Shown here: positions 24,275 to 33,150 of the stretch, piece by piece
How the letters are laid out: every line of letters begins with the position of its first letter
Position numbering within the stretch: the stretch's first letter is position 1
NCBI RefSeq assembly: GCF_008704935.1
Contig: NZ_CP023692.1
Coordinates: forward strand, 3,886,001-3,950,000
Length of the DNA: 64,000 bases
Direction: 5' to 3'
Source: Streptomyces vinaceus
Lineage (GTDB): Bacteria; Actinomycetota; Actinomycetes; Streptomycetales; Streptomycetaceae
The notes under the pieces: generated by a model
Databases searched by the model: none
What the model was told of the DNA's origin: nothing
Seen by the model: the letters and a program-made list of their open reading frames with translations, nothing else
Program-made: the position numbers and the translations under genes

Positions 24275-25855
24275 ATGAGCGAGAGCACCGACCCCGCGTC
24301 CCCGGCCGACCAGATCGCCGCCGGGTACGCCTTCACCGGACCCGCGCTCGAACTGGGTGCCCTGCTCTGGGACGGAGCCTGCCTGCCGGACTGCCAGATC
24401 CGCATCCCGCTGTCGATGCTCAACCGCCACGGCCTGGTTGCGGGCGCCACCGGCACCGGCAAGACGAAGACGCTCCAGCTCATCGCCGAGCAGCTCTCGG
24501 CGGGCGGGGTTCCGGTGTTCCTCGCCGACATCAAGGGGGACGTCTCCGGGATTTCGGCGCCGGGCACGCCCAACGAGAAGACCGCGCAGCGGGCGGCGGA
24601 AGTCGGCCAGCAGTGGGAGGCCACCGGATTCCCGAGCGAGTTCTATTCGCTGGGCGGGATCGGAGCGGGCATTCCCGTACGGGCCACCGTGACGAGCTTC
24701 GGTCCGGTGCTGATGTCCAAGGTGCTCCAGCTCAACCAGACCCAGGAGCAGTCGCTCGGCCTGATCTTCCATTACGCCGACGCCAAGGGACTGGAGCTGA
24801 TCGACCTCAAGGACCTGCGGGCGGTCGTCGCCTTCCTCGTCTCCGACCAGGGGAAGGCCGAGCTCAAGGGCATCGGCGGGCTGTCCACGGTGACGGCCGG
24901 GGTGATCCTGCGGGCCCTGACCGCGTTCGAACAGCAGGGCGCCTCGGAGTTCTTCGGCGAGCCGGAGTTCGATACCGGCGAATTCCTGCGGACCGCCGCC
25001 GACGGGCGCGGGCTGGTCTCCGTACTGGAACTCCCGGCGGTCCAGGACAAACCGCAGCTCTTCTCCACCTTCCTGATGTGGCTGCTGGCCGACCTCTACG
25101 GTGACCTGCCGGAAGTCGGAGACCTGGAGCGGCCGAAGCTCGTCTTCTTCTTCGACGAGGCCCACCTGCTGTTCAACGGCGCGTCGAAGGCCTTCCTGGA
25201 GTCCATCACCCAGACCGTGCGGCTGATCCGCTCCAAGGGCATCGGCGTCTTCTTCGTGACGCAGACCCCCAAGGACGTGCCGGCGGACGTGCTGGCGCAG
25301 CTCGGCAACCGCGTGCAGCACGCGCTGCGCGCCTTCACCCCGGACGACGCGAAGGCGCTGAAGGCCACGGTGAGGACCTTCCCCAACTCCGCGTACGACC
25401 TGGAGGAGCTGCTGACCGGGCTCGGCACGGGCGAGGCGGTGATCACCGTACTCAGCGAGAAGGGCGCCCCGACCCCGGTCGCGGCGACCCGGCTGCGCGC
25501 CCCGCAGTCGCTGATGGGCCCGGTCGGGGCGGAGGCCATGGACGCGGCGGTGAAGTCCTCGCTCCTCCACTCGCGCTACGCGGAGCCGGTCGACCGCGAA
25601 TCGGCGTACGAGAAGATCAGCGCCGAGCAGGCCGCGGCCGAGGCGGCGGCGGAGGCGGCCGCGGCGCAGGTGGAGGCGGAGAAGCAGGCCAAGGAGGCGG
25701 CGAAGGCGGCGCGCGGCGCGCCGAAGCCCGAGCCCTCGCTCGCCCAGCAGGTGGTGGGGAGCGGGCTGTTCCGCTCGCTGGCCAGGTCGGTCGGCACCCA
25801 GCTGGGGCGGGAGATCTCGCGGTCGCTCTTCGGGACGGCGAAGCGGCGCAGATGA
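24275..25855 (+). CDS. HerA-like ATPase (DUF853)
   Basis: A 526-residue hexameric-type ATPase. Walker A GATGTGKT is at residues 57-64 and Walker B KLVFFFDEAHLLF at about 288-300. A sensor region GIGVFFVTQTPKDVPADVL and an arginine-finger zone follow. Residues 440-500 are an Ala/Glu-rich coiled segment, and the C-terminus is SLFGTAKRRR. DUF853 proteins are relatives of HerA and TraG/VirB4 DNA translocases. No NurA-like nuclease is next to it, so an end-resection pair is not supported here. A DNA repair or translocation role is inferred. Confidence 0.85.
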   Translation: MSESTDPASPADQIAAGYAFTGPALELGALLWDGACLPDCQIRIPLSMLNRHGLVAGATGTGKTKTLQLIAEQLSAGGVPVFLADIKGDVSGISAPGTPNEKTAQRAAEVGQQWEATGFPSEFYSLGGIGAGIPVRATVTSFGPVLMSKVLQLNQTQEQSLGLIFHYADAKGLELIDLKDLRAVVAFLVSDQGKAELKGIGGLSTVTAGVILRALTAFEQQGASEFFGEPEFDTGEFLRTAADGRGLVSVLELPAVQDKPQLFSTFLMWLLADLYGDLPEVGDLERPKLVFFFDEAHLLFNGASKAFLESITQTVRLIRSKGIGVFFVTQTPKDVPADVLAQLGNRVQHALRAFTPDDAKALKATVRTFPNSAYDLEELLTGLGTGEAVITVLSEKGAPTPVAATRLRAPQSLMGPVGAEAMDAAVKSSLLHSRYAEPVDRESAYEKISAEQAAAEAAAEAAAAQVEAEKQAKEAAKAARGAPKPEPSLAQQVVGSGLFRSLARSVGTQLGREISRSLFGTAKRRR

Positions 25856-25957
25856 GACGGGGCCGCGCGGCGGTGCGCGGCGTACGTGACGGATTCCGGC
25901 GGCCGGTTCCCTCGCCGGGGTGCCGCCGGGGGCTTCGGCGCTGACAGACTTCGGCCC

Positions 25958-26893
25958 ATGCGGACCGAACTCACCGACACCACGTCCAGCAAGATCGACC
26001 GGGCCCTGCTCGACGCCCGCCGCGCCGTGGGCAGCCCCACGATGGGCCTGGTGCTGACGCTCGTCATAGCCACGGACGAGGAGAACGCGTACGACGCCGT
26101 CCGCGCGGCCTCGGAGGCCTCGCGCGAACACCCCTGCCGCATCATCGTCGTGATCAAGCGCACCTTCCGCGGCCCGCACAAGCTCCGCCAGACCCGGCTC
26201 GACGCGGAGCTGCGGGTCGGCTCCGACGCCGGGACCGGGGAGATCGTGCTGCTGCGCCTGCACGGGGCGCTGACCGAGCAGGCGGGCTCGGTGGTCCTCC
26301 CGCTGCTGGTGCCGGACGCGCCGGTGGTGGTGTGGTGGCCGGCCGACGCCCCCGCCGACCCCGCGCGGGATCCGCTGGGCGCGCTCGCCCAGCGCCGGAT
26401 CACGGACGCGGAGGCCGTCGCCGACCCGGTGGCGGTACTGGACCGGCGGGCCGCCGCGTACGCCCCCGGGGACACCGACCTCGCCTGGACCCGGCTGACG
26501 CCGTGGCGGGCGCTGCTGGCCGCGGCGATGGACCAGAAGCCACTGCCGGTGACGGGCGGTGCGGTGGAGAGCGAGGCCGACAACCCGAGCGCCGAACTGC
26601 TGGCCCGCTGGCTGGAGGACCGGCTCGGGGTGCCGGTGGAGCGGGTCGCCACGGACGGGCCCGTGATCACCCGGGTCCGGCTGGCGACCCGGGAGGGCGA
26701 GATCACGGTGGACCGCCCCGACGGAGCGCTGGCCACGCTGATCCTGCCGGGCGGTCCCGACCGCAAGGTGGCCCTGAAGATCCGCAGCACGGCGGAGCTG
26801 ATCGCGGAGGAGCTGCGCCGCCTCGACGCGGACGAGGTGTACGCGTCGGCGCTGCGCGGGCGCCCGGCCGGGACGGCCGGAACCGCTCGCTAG
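25958..26893 (+). CDS. OpcA-like glucose-6-phosphate dehydrogenase assembly protein, orphan copy
   Basis: A 311-residue soluble protein matching OpcA throughout: LTDTTSSKIDRALLDARRAV, MGLVLTLVIATDEENAYDAV, PLLVPDAPVVVWWPADAP, TDLAWTRLTPWRALLAAAMD and the C-terminal TAELIAEELRRLDADEVYAS. OpcA activates or assembles glucose-6-phosphate dehydrogenase and normally sits beside zwf. No zwf, tal or pgl gene is in this window, so this is a stand-alone paralogue, probably acting on a dehydrogenase encoded elsewhere. It follows the HerA-like gene in the same direction with about 100 bases between. Confidence 0.85.
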   Translation: MRTELTDTTSSKIDRALLDARRAVGSPTMGLVLTLVIATDEENAYDAVRAASEASREHPCRIIVVIKRTFRGPHKLRQTRLDAELRVGSDAGTGEIVLLRLHGALTEQAGSVVLPLLVPDAPVVVWWPADAPADPARDPLGALAQRRITDAEAVADPVAVLDRRAAAYAPGDTDLAWTRLTPWRALLAAAMDQKPLPVTGGAVESEADNPSAELLARWLEDRLGVPVERVATDGPVITRVRLATREGEITVDRPDGALATLILPGGPDRKVALKIRSTAELIAEELRRLDADEVYASALRGRPAGTAGTAR

Positions 26894-26910
26894 GCCTTCC
26901 CCGACTCCCC

Positions 26911-27519
26911 CTACTCCTTCGTCTTCTCCGTCTTCTCCGCTTTGGCGGCCTTGGCGGCCGCCTTCATCTCCTGTTTGTGCGCCCGCACCTTCGCCAGGGA
27001 CTCCGGCCCGGTGATGTCCGCCGCCGAGCGGTAGACGTTCGCCGGGCCGTAGCCGCCGGCCGCCTCGCGCCAGCCCTTGGGGCGTACGCCGAGCTGCTTG
27101 CCCAGCAGCGCCAGGAAGATCTGGGCCTTCTGCTCGCCGAACCCGGGCAGTTCCCTGAGCCGCTTCAGCAGCTCGTCCCCGGTCCGTACATCGCGCCAGA
27201 GGGCCTCGGCGTCGCCGTCGTAGTGCTCCACCAGGTACGCGCACAGCTGCTGCACCCGCTTCGCCATCGACCCCGGGTAGCGGTGCACGGCCGGCTTCTC
27301 GGAGAGCAGTGCGGCGAACGCCTCGGGGTCGCTGGCGGCGATGGCGTGGGCGTCCAGATCGTCGGCCCCCATCCGGCGGGCGATCGTGTACGGGCCCGAG
27401 AACGCCCACTCCATCGGCACCTGCTGGTCGAGCAGCATGCCGACGAGTGCGGCGAGCGGGCTGCGGCCGAGGAGTTCGTCGGCCTCCGGCTGCTGGGCCA
27501 GCCGCATCGTGATGTCCAT
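26911..27519 (-). CDS. HhH-GPD base-excision repair protein
   Basis: A 202-residue protein of the HhH-GPD DNA glycosylase superfamily: LAALVGMLLDQQVPMEWAF matches the conserved helix, and the hairpin region RELPGFGEQKAQIFLALLG holds the helix-hairpin-helix. The catalytic Lys/Asp of classical Nth/MutY enzymes is not obvious, and no Cys cluster for an iron-sulfur centre is present. The C-terminal 25 residues are a Lys/Ala/Glu-rich tail. The ATG follows GGAGG. It converges on the OpcA-like gene with 17 bases between stops. Confidence 0.8.
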   Translation of the reverse strand: MDITMRLAQQPEADELLGRSPLAALVGMLLDQQVPMEWAFSGPYTIARRMGADDLDAHAIAASDPEAFAALLSEKPAVHRYPGSMAKRVQQLCAYLVEHYDGDAEALWRDVRTGDELLKRLRELPGFGEQKAQIFLALLGKQLGVRPKGWREAAGGYGPANVYRSAADITGPESLAKVRAHKQEMKAAAKAAKAEKTEKTKE

Positions 27520-27624
27520 GGACCCAGCCTCCCGCGCGGCCGCCTTCCCCGCGCGGTCGGCGCACCGCGGGCCTAGCGTGAGAACCGCGCAAAAGCGACG
27601 AAATGACACAGGAGTCGATCGATC

Positions 27625-28443
27625 ATGGCTGAGTTCCCGGAAGGCGCTCCGTGCTGGGTGGACGCGATGTTCAAGGACGTGGAGGGCGCCAAGACCTTCT
27701 ACTCCGACGTGCTGGGCTGGACGTTCGGCGAGTCGTCCAGCGAGTACGGCAACTACACGCAGGCGTACTCCGACGGCAAGGCGGTGGCGGCGGTCGTCCC
27801 GCCGATGCCGGGCGCCGATGCCCCGTCGCAGTGGTGCCTGTACTTCGCCTCGCCCGACGCGGCGGCCACGGCCGAGAAGATCAAGGCGGCCGGCGGGCAG
27901 CTGATGATGGAGCCGATGCAGGTCGGCGCCTTCGGCACGATGGCCATCGCCAAGGAACCGAGCGGCGCGGTCTTCGGCGTCTGGCAGCCGGGCGAGCACA
28001 GGGGCTTCGAGAAGCTCGGCGAGCCGGGCGCGTACGCCTGGGCGGAGGTCTTCACCCGTGACCCGGACAAGGCGGACGGGTTCCTCGCGCAGGTCTTCCC
28101 GTACGGGGTCCAGAGGATCGAGCCCGGCGACGACCCCGAGATGGCCGGGATGGACTTCAAGATCTTCAGCGTGGGGGGCAAGGAGAACCCGGTCCTCGGA
28201 CGGATGAAGATGGGCGACGAGTTCCCGCCGGAGATCCCCCCGTACGTCCAGGTGTACTTCGCGGTCCCGGACTGCGACGAGGCCGTGGCCAAGGCCAAGA
28301 AGCACGGCGGCGCCCTCCACTTCGGCCCGATGGACAGCCCCTTCGGCCGCTTCGCGGCGGTGACGGACCAGCAGGGCGCGGCCTTCGCCGTGATCGACAT
28401 GTCGAAGACGACGGGCGAGATGCCGAAGATGTCGGACGCGTAA
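27625..28443 (+). CDS. VOC (glyoxalase/dioxygenase fold) protein, two domains
   Basis: A 272-residue protein with two vicinal-oxygen-chelate modules, about residues 5-125 and 135-260. Each has the typical start (PCWVDAMFKDVEGAKTFYSD; AYAWAEVFTRDPDKADGFLA) and end (SGAVFGVWQPGEH; QGAAFAVIDMSKT). Single-chain two-module forms of this type are frequent in Streptomyces and usually lack a known substrate. ATG start with AGGAG upstream. Stands alone. Confidence 0.85.
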   Translation: MAEFPEGAPCWVDAMFKDVEGAKTFYSDVLGWTFGESSSEYGNYTQAYSDGKAVAAVVPPMPGADAPSQWCLYFASPDAAATAEKIKAAGGQLMMEPMQVGAFGTMAIAKEPSGAVFGVWQPGEHRGFEKLGEPGAYAWAEVFTRDPDKADGFLAQVFPYGVQRIEPGDDPEMAGMDFKIFSVGGKENPVLGRMKMGDEFPPEIPPYVQVYFAVPDCDEAVAKAKKHGGALHFGPMDSPFGRFAAVTDQQGAAFAVIDMSKTTGEMPKMSDA

Positions 28444-28465
28444 CCGCCGCCTCCGGGCCGGATGT

Positions 28466-28492
28466 GCGGGGCCGCCGACCGGGTGGCCCCGC
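28466..28492 (+). terminator. Terminator of the VOC gene
   Basis: GCGGGGCC and GGCCCCGC form an 8-bp stem with an 11-nt loop, 23 bases after the stop. Confidence 0.65.
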
Positions 28493-28621
28493 CCTCACGC
28501 GTAGGCGGGCCGGCCGCGTGGAGGTGCAGCCTCGGCAGGTGCCGGGGGTGGGGCTGCGGAACTGTTGAACGCCGTACGTGGCGCGCGAGCTCGCGTTAGA
28601 GTGCTGGAAAGCCATCGGGAA

Positions 28622-28799
28622 GTTGGATCCTTCTCGTGGTCAGGCCCTCGTCGGGATTGCGAGTCCCGGCGGGGGCTGCCTTGTGTCTGGAGTTGTCGCG
28701 GCGAGCATATGCCAGGCAACCACCACTAAATCCAACCGAGTTGGGACCTTTCGCCCGTGTGAGTGAGTGCCGCGCCGGGTCGCGCCCGGGCGCGACCCG
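28622..28799 (+). ncRNA. Unassigned structured RNA / riboswitch-like leader
   Basis: In a lower-GC island of the 598-base gap between the VOC and DUF1059 genes I see an ordered fold. An outer stem GTTGGAT (28622-28628) pairs with ATCCAAC (28730-28736) and encloses two hairpins. One is a 13-bp hairpin, GCCCTCGTCGGGA with TCCCGGCGGGGGC, using two G-U pairs. The other is a 7-bp hairpin, TGTCTGG with CCAGGCA. The 3' outer strand can instead pair CCAAC (28732-28736) with GTTGG (28740-28744), so the two states exclude each other. A perfect 10-bp GC hairpin (28776-28799) follows. The G-U pairs would be A-C mismatches on the other strand, so the plus strand is the RNA. No known class recognised. Confidence 0.45.
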
Positions 28800-29041
28800 C
28801 CTGCGGGAGCGGCCCGCAAGAATGTCCGCGACTTCGTCTCGTTCCCGGCCCGGATCTCGTCGGGGCCGTCCTTGCTGGTCTTCCCGCCGTTTTTCGCGAT
28901 CAGGCGCATCCGGCCGTCCCCTGGTGGTCCCCCGGCCCTGACCGTGCCCGGCGGCTCGGGCGCATCCTCCCCTTTCCCCCGGGCCCGGCTTTCGCCGCGT
29001 GGGCGAGCGGAGGATCGTGGGGAGTGGAAGGGAGGCGCGTC

Positions 29042-29233
29042 ATGCGCAAGGTCATGGACTGCAGGGAGTACCCCAGCGAGATCGGGTGCACCCTGACCAT
29101 CACGGGTGAGGAAGACGAGGTCATGGGGGCGGCCGTCCAGCACGCCGTCGCCGTGCACGGAGAAGAGGACACCGAGGAATTCCGCGACGCGCTGCGCGGC
29201 ATGCTGAAGCCGGAGGTGCCCCAGGACGCCTGA
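29042..29233 (+). CDS. DUF1059 small protein
   Basis: A 63-residue protein, MRKVMDCREYPSEIGCTLTI at the start, then GEEDEVMGAAVQHAVAVHGE and a short acidic C-terminus. This matches the DUF1059 family: a Cys-containing small soluble protein with the DCR...C...H-x3-HG pattern, which could bind a metal. Function unknown. ATG with GGGAGG upstream. It is the first gene after the structured RNA, with about 240 bases between the last hairpin and the start. Confidence 0.78.
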   Translation: MRKVMDCREYPSEIGCTLTITGEEDEVMGAAVQHAVAVHGEEDTEEFRDALRGMLKPEVPQDA

Positions 29234-29377
29234 AAACCGCAGAGGCGAGCCGCGCGGGTGGATCCGGCTGGCGGATGCGATGGGTCGAACGCGCGCCGGG
29301 GCCGGGGTGTTTACGGTCGATCTTGTGTGGTTCCCCCGGACCGCGCGAGGTCCCTACCGAAGAGGTCGAACAAGCCC

Positions 29378-29797
29378 ATGAGCCTGAGCATCCGCAACCA
29401 GATCGCCGGTACCGTCACCGCCGTCACCACCGGCGAGGCCATGGCCACGGTCAAGGTCCGTCTGGAGGGCGGCCAGGACATCACCGCCGCCATCACCACC
29501 GACGCCGTCAAGGACCTCGGCATCGCCGAGGGCTCCGCGGTCAAGGCGCTCGTCAAGGCCACGGAGGTGGCGCTGGCCACAGGCGCCGTCGAGGGCATCA
29601 GCATCCGCAACCAGCTGGCCGGCACGGTCTCCGACGTGGCCACCGGTGGCGCCATGGCCTCGGTCAAGGTGGACGTGAACGGCGGCGGGCTGACCGCCGC
29701 CATCACCAAGGACGCGGTCGAGGCGCTCGGCCTGGCGGCCGGGTCCTCCGTCGTCGCGCTGATCAAGTCGACCGAGATCTCGCTCGCGACCGCCTGA
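29378..29797 (+). CDS. Two-domain molybdate-binding (Mop/molbindin) protein
   Basis: A 139-residue protein consisting of two copies of the Mop domain. Repeat 1 starts LSIRNQIAGTVTAVTTGEA and ends SAVKALVKATEVALAT; repeat 2 starts ISIRNQLAGTVSDVATGGA and ends SSVVALIKSTEISLAT. These domains assemble into oligomers that bind molybdate (or tungstate) in the cytoplasm for storage or delivery. It lies next to a molybdopterin protein and the xanthine-dehydrogenase-type operon, which need the metal. Confidence 0.9.
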   Translation: MSLSIRNQIAGTVTAVTTGEAMATVKVRLEGGQDITAAITTDAVKDLGIAEGSAVKALVKATEVALATGAVEGISIRNQLAGTVSDVATGGAMASVKVDVNGGGLTAAITKDAVEALGLAAGSSVVALIKSTEISLATA

Positions 29798-29821
29798 CCG
29801 CCTGATCGTCTGATCGCCTGG

Positions 29822-30268
29822 TCACAGGCCCAGGTTCGGTGGCGAGAGCGAGCCGAACCACACGTGCGTGACGGCGCTGACGTAGCGCGCCCCGCACCGG
29901 TCCGACGGGACCACCAGCTGCGCGCCCGCCTCGTCGAGGTCCTCCCCGTCGAGGCGGGTCGCCAGCAGTACCGGGCTGTTGCCGAAGTCCGCGTCGAGCT
30001 CGGCCCAGGACAGGACGGTGTGGTGCCCGTCCCCGCCGCTGACCGCCAGCAGGAAGCGGCTGCGGTCCTTGCGCCGGCGCGCGTCGAAGGACGGCCCGGC
30101 GTCGGAGACCACGTCGCGCAGCAGCGCGCCTTCGAAAACATGGTGCTGCGGGCCGTTCGTCGCGCAGTCGAAGGTGACCTCGGCCCGGTGCTGTATCCAG
30201 TCCCGCAGGTCCGCGACGCTCAGGGTCGCGGGGTGGTCCAGATCTCCGTGCAGCATGAGTTTGGCCAT
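29822..30268 (-). CDS. Sulfite-oxidase-type molybdopterin-binding domain protein
   Basis: A 148-residue protein corresponding to the oxidoreductase molybdopterin-binding domain only: LSVADLRDWIQHRAEVTFDC, EGALLRDVVSDAG, DGHHTVLSWAELDADFGNS, then the substrate-side YVSAVTHVWFGSL. Cys in TFDCATNGP is at the position of the molybdenum-ligating Cys of sulfite oxidase relatives, and a second Cys lies in SDRCGARYV. It is much shorter than sulfite oxidase and lacks a heme or dimerisation domain. ATG at 30266-30268 was chosen; a start nine codons earlier is possible. Confidence 0.78.
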   Translation of the reverse strand: MAKLMLHGDLDHPATLSVADLRDWIQHRAEVTFDCATNGPQHHVFEGALLRDVVSDAGPSFDARRRKDRSRFLLAVSGGDGHHTVLSWAELDADFGNSPVLLATRLDGEDLDEAGAQLVVPSDRCGARYVSAVTHVWFGSLSPPNLGL

Positions 30269-30348
30269 GGGGCGATTGTGCCCGGGGGCCGTCATTCCGG
30301 AACCTCATCTGCGAGGTTGATGGCCTGATGCAACCAGCAGATGTGGCG

Positions 30349-33150
30349 TCATCGTGTGTTCTGCCCTTGCAGGTCCTGCTCGCCGTGCAGCCTCTGGTTC
30401 ACCTTCCGCCAGACGAGGTCGCGCGTCACCGGCGTCTCGGTGAACCGGACCCCGGTCGCGTCCCGCAGCGCGTTGGCGAACGCCGGGGCCACCGGGTTGA
30501 AGGGGCTCTCGCTCATCGACTTCGCGCCCAGCGGGCCGATCGCGTCCGAGGTCTCCATGAAGTGCACCTCCGTGCGCGGGACGTCCGCGTACTGCGGGAG
30601 CCGGTAGCGGCGGAACGCCGCCGTGGTCACCTCCCCGCGCTCGTCCACCCGTACGGTCTCGAACAGCGTCGCGCCCAGCGCCTGGGCCACGCCGCCCTCG
30701 ACCTGGCCGCGGCACTGCATCGGGTTCATGACCTTGCCCGCGTCCGCCGCGTGGACGGACCGCAGGATCTTCATCTCCCCCGTGTCCGGGTCGACGGCGA
30801 GGCGGAACCACTGCGCGTTGAAGGCCACCGAGCGCGGTGAGCCGGTCCAGTGGCCGTCCGCGGCCATCTCCTCCAGCTTGCCCTTGTCGTACGCGGCCTC
30901 GTACAGCTCCTTGAGCGTGACGGTCCTGCCCGCGCAGTCGAAGGACTCGGCCGACAGCGTGCACAGGTGCCGGGCCACGCCCGTGTGCCGGGCCGCGAAG
31001 GTCAGCAGGCGCTCCGCGAGCGAGTTGGCCGCCAGCATCACCGCCTTGCCCGCCACCACCGTGCCCGCCGAGCCGAAGGCGCCGGTGTCGTGGCGGACCA
31101 CGTCCGTATCGGACTGCCTGATGGTGATCCGGTCGACCGTGGTGTTGAGGGCGCCCGCGGTGATCTGCTTGTGGACGGTGGTCGTGCCGTTGCCGAACTC
31201 GGCAGTGCCCACCGCGATGTCGTACGTGCCGTCGCGCAGCAGCGAGACCCGGGCGTCGGCGAAGTGTCCGCCCGGCGGGCCGGTCGCGATCATCGCGACG
31301 GCCGATCCCGTACCGGTGAGCCAGCCCTCCGGGACGTCCTCGTGGCTGCGGTCCTCGGCGATGGCCCTGCGCACCACGTCCATGCACTGCTTCATCCCGT
31401 ACGAGGCGATGAACAGGTCCTCCTCGTGGCCGATCGGGGTCACCATGGGGTCGCCGGCGCCGATGACGTTCTTCTCGCGCAGGACGAGCGGGTCCATGTC
31501 CAGCTTGCGCGCGAGTTCGTCCATCACCGATTCGAGGGCGAAGAGGACCTGGCCGAGGCCGTAGCCGCGGAAGGCGCCGGCCGGCACGCCGTTGGTGTAG
31601 ACGGAGTACGCCTCCACCTCCTTGTTCGGCGCCTTGTAGACGGCGAAGGACTCGCCGACGCTGTGGAACATCACCGCCGGGCCGTGGTTGCCGTACGCGC
31701 CGGTGTTGGCGAGCACGCGGATGCGCAGCGCGGTGAGGGTGCCGTCGGCCTTGGCGCCGATCTTGATGGTGATCTTGAAGGGGTGGCGGGTGGTGGCACC
31801 GTAGAACTGCTCGGCCCGGGTGAATTCGAGTTTCACCGGCCGCCGCAGCTTCAGGGCGGCGAGGACCACGATGTCCTCGGTGAGCATCTCCTGCTTGCCG
31901 CCGAACCCGCCGCCCACGCGGCCCGCGACGACGCGGACCTCGTCCTCGTTCAGGTCGTAGAGCGCGCACAGCGCCCGCCGGGTCAGGAACGGGGCCTGGG
32001 TGGAGGAGCGGACGGTGATGCGCTCGCCGTCGCCCTCCTCCTTGGGTTCGAAGTACGCCACGCTGCCGTGGGTCTCCAGGCTGGCGTGCTGCACGCGCTG
32101 CGTCCGGAAGGTCTCCTCGTAGACGACGTCCGCCTCCGCGTACCCCTGCTCCATGTCGCCGATCGTGTGGTGGACCTCGCCGCACACGTTGTTCTCGGCG
32201 CGCAAGATCCCCGACTCGGGGCCCTTGGGGTGGAGGACGGGGGCGCCCGGGAGCATGGCCTCCTCCGGGTCGAGGACGTACGGGAGCTCCTCGTACGTGA
32301 CCACCACGCGGCGGCAGCCCTCCTCGGCGGCCTGCTCGCTGTCGGCCACGACGGCCGCGACGCGCTGCCCGACGAAGCGGACCACGTCGTCCAGGACGCG
32401 GGTGTCCATCGGGTCCTCGGTCGGGTGCTCGTGCCGGGCGGACGAGTACAGGCGGTCGGGGGCGTCGTGGTGGGTGAGGACGGCGTGCACGCCCGGGACC
32501 TGGAGGGCCTCGCGGACGTCGATGTCGACGATGCGGGCGTGCGGGTGCGGGGAGCGCAGCAGCTTCATGTGGAGCAGCCCGGGCACCTCCACGTCGAAGG
32601 TGTAGCGGGCGGTGCCGGTGACGACGAGGGGACCGGCGGGGGCGCCGAGGGACCTGCCGACGGCCGCGCCCTGTTCCGGGGTTTCGGTGTGCTTCACCCC
32701 GCGTACGGCGTCCTCGATGGCGCGGTAGCCCGTACAGCGGCAGATGTTGTCCTTGAAGGCGCGCGGGAGGTCCTGGAGCTTGCCGTCGTCGTGGGCGGTG
32801 CCCTCCTCGGCCTGGAGGGCTGCGGTGGTCATCAGGAAGCCGGCCGTGCAGAAGCCGCACTGGAAGCCCTGGGCGTCGAGGAACTGCTGCTGGACCGGGT
32901 GGAGCTCGCCGCCGGGCTCGGCGAGGCCCTCGACCGTGGTCACGCGGCGGCCCTCGGCGCGGACGGCCGGGTAGAGGCAGCTGTGCACCGGCTGCCCGTC
33001 GACGTGCACGGTGCAGGCCCCGCAGTCGCCCTGGTCGCAGCCCTTCTTCACGCCGAACCAGCCGCGTTCGCGCAGGTAGGTGCGCAGGCACTGGCCGGCG
33101 CGGGGCTCGGTGTCGAAGCGCTCCTTGTTGATCTCGATCTCGTAGCTCAT
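30349..33150 (-). CDS. Xanthine dehydrogenase-type fused [2Fe-2S] and molybdopterin subunit
   Basis: A 933-residue fusion. Residues 1-150 are the iron-sulfur subunit: plant-type cluster Cys38, 43, 46 and 58, and second cluster Cys98, 101, 137 and 139. After a short linker, residues 165-920 are the molybdopterin subunit: [20 protein letters not shown], the [13 protein letters not shown] loop, [11 protein letters not shown] and a C-terminal [12 protein letters not shown] region with the active-site Glu position. Family enzymes hydroxylate purines or aldehydes. The start overlaps the stop of the FAD-subunit gene (ATGA), giving a two-gene operon. Divergent from a PucR regulator, so hypoxanthine/xanthine oxidation is likely. 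Confidence 0.88.
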   Translation of the reverse strand: MSYEIEINKERFDTEPRAGQCLRTYLRERGWFGVKKGCDQGDCGACTVHVDGQPVHSCLYPAVRAEGRRVTTVEGLAEPGGELHPVQQQFLDAQGFQCGFCTAGFLMTTAALQAEEGTAHDDGKLQDLPRAFKDNICRCTGYRAIEDAVRGVKHTETPEQGAAVGRSLGAPAGPLVVTGTARYTFDVEVPGLLHMKLLRSPHPHARIVDIDVREALQVPGVHAVLTHHDAPDRLYSSARHEHPTEDPMDTRVLDDVVRFVGQRVAAVVADSEQAAEEGCRRVVVTYEELPYVLDPEEAMLPGAPVLHPKGPESGILRAENNVCGEVHHTIGDMEQGYAEADVVYEETFRTQRVQHASLETHGSVAYFEPKEEGDGERITVRSSTQAPFLTRRALCALYDLNEDEVRVVAGRVGGGFGGKQEMLTEDIVVLAALKLRRPVKLEFTRAEQFYGATTRHPFKITIKIGAKADGTLTALRIRVLANTGAYGNHGPAVMFHSVGESFAVYKAPNKEVEAYSVYTNGVPAGAFRGYGLGQVLFALESVMDELARKLDMDPLVLREKNVIGAGDPMVTPIGHEEDLFIASYGMKQCMDVVRRAIAEDRSHEDVPEGWLTGTGSAVAMIATGPPGGHFADARVSLLRDGTYDIAVGTAEFGNGTTTVHKQITAGALNTTVDRITIRQSDTDVVRHDTGAFGSAGTVVAGKAVMLAANSLAERLLTFAARHTGVARHLCTLSAESFDCAGRTVTLKELYEAAYDKGKLEEMAADGHWTGSPRSVAFNAQWFRLAVDPDTGEMKILRSVHAADAGKVMNPMQCRGQVEGGVAQALGATLFETVRVDERGEVTTAAFRRYRLPQYADVPRTEVHFMETSDAIGPLGAKSMSESPFNPVAPAFANALRDATGVRFTETPVTRDLVWRKVNQRLHGEQDLQGQNTR

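Noticed and set aside
28622-28799. Known riboswitch or stable RNA (TPP, SAM, cobalamin, T-box, tmRNA, RNase P)
   Set aside because: None of the conserved core motifs of these classes is present; length and fold also disagree with tmRNA and RNase P.
28640-29158. Minus-strand open frame across the structured RNA region
   Set aside because: Composition is not Streptomyces-coding-like over the low-GC part, no ribosome site or domain is seen, and the hairpins favour a plus-strand RNA.
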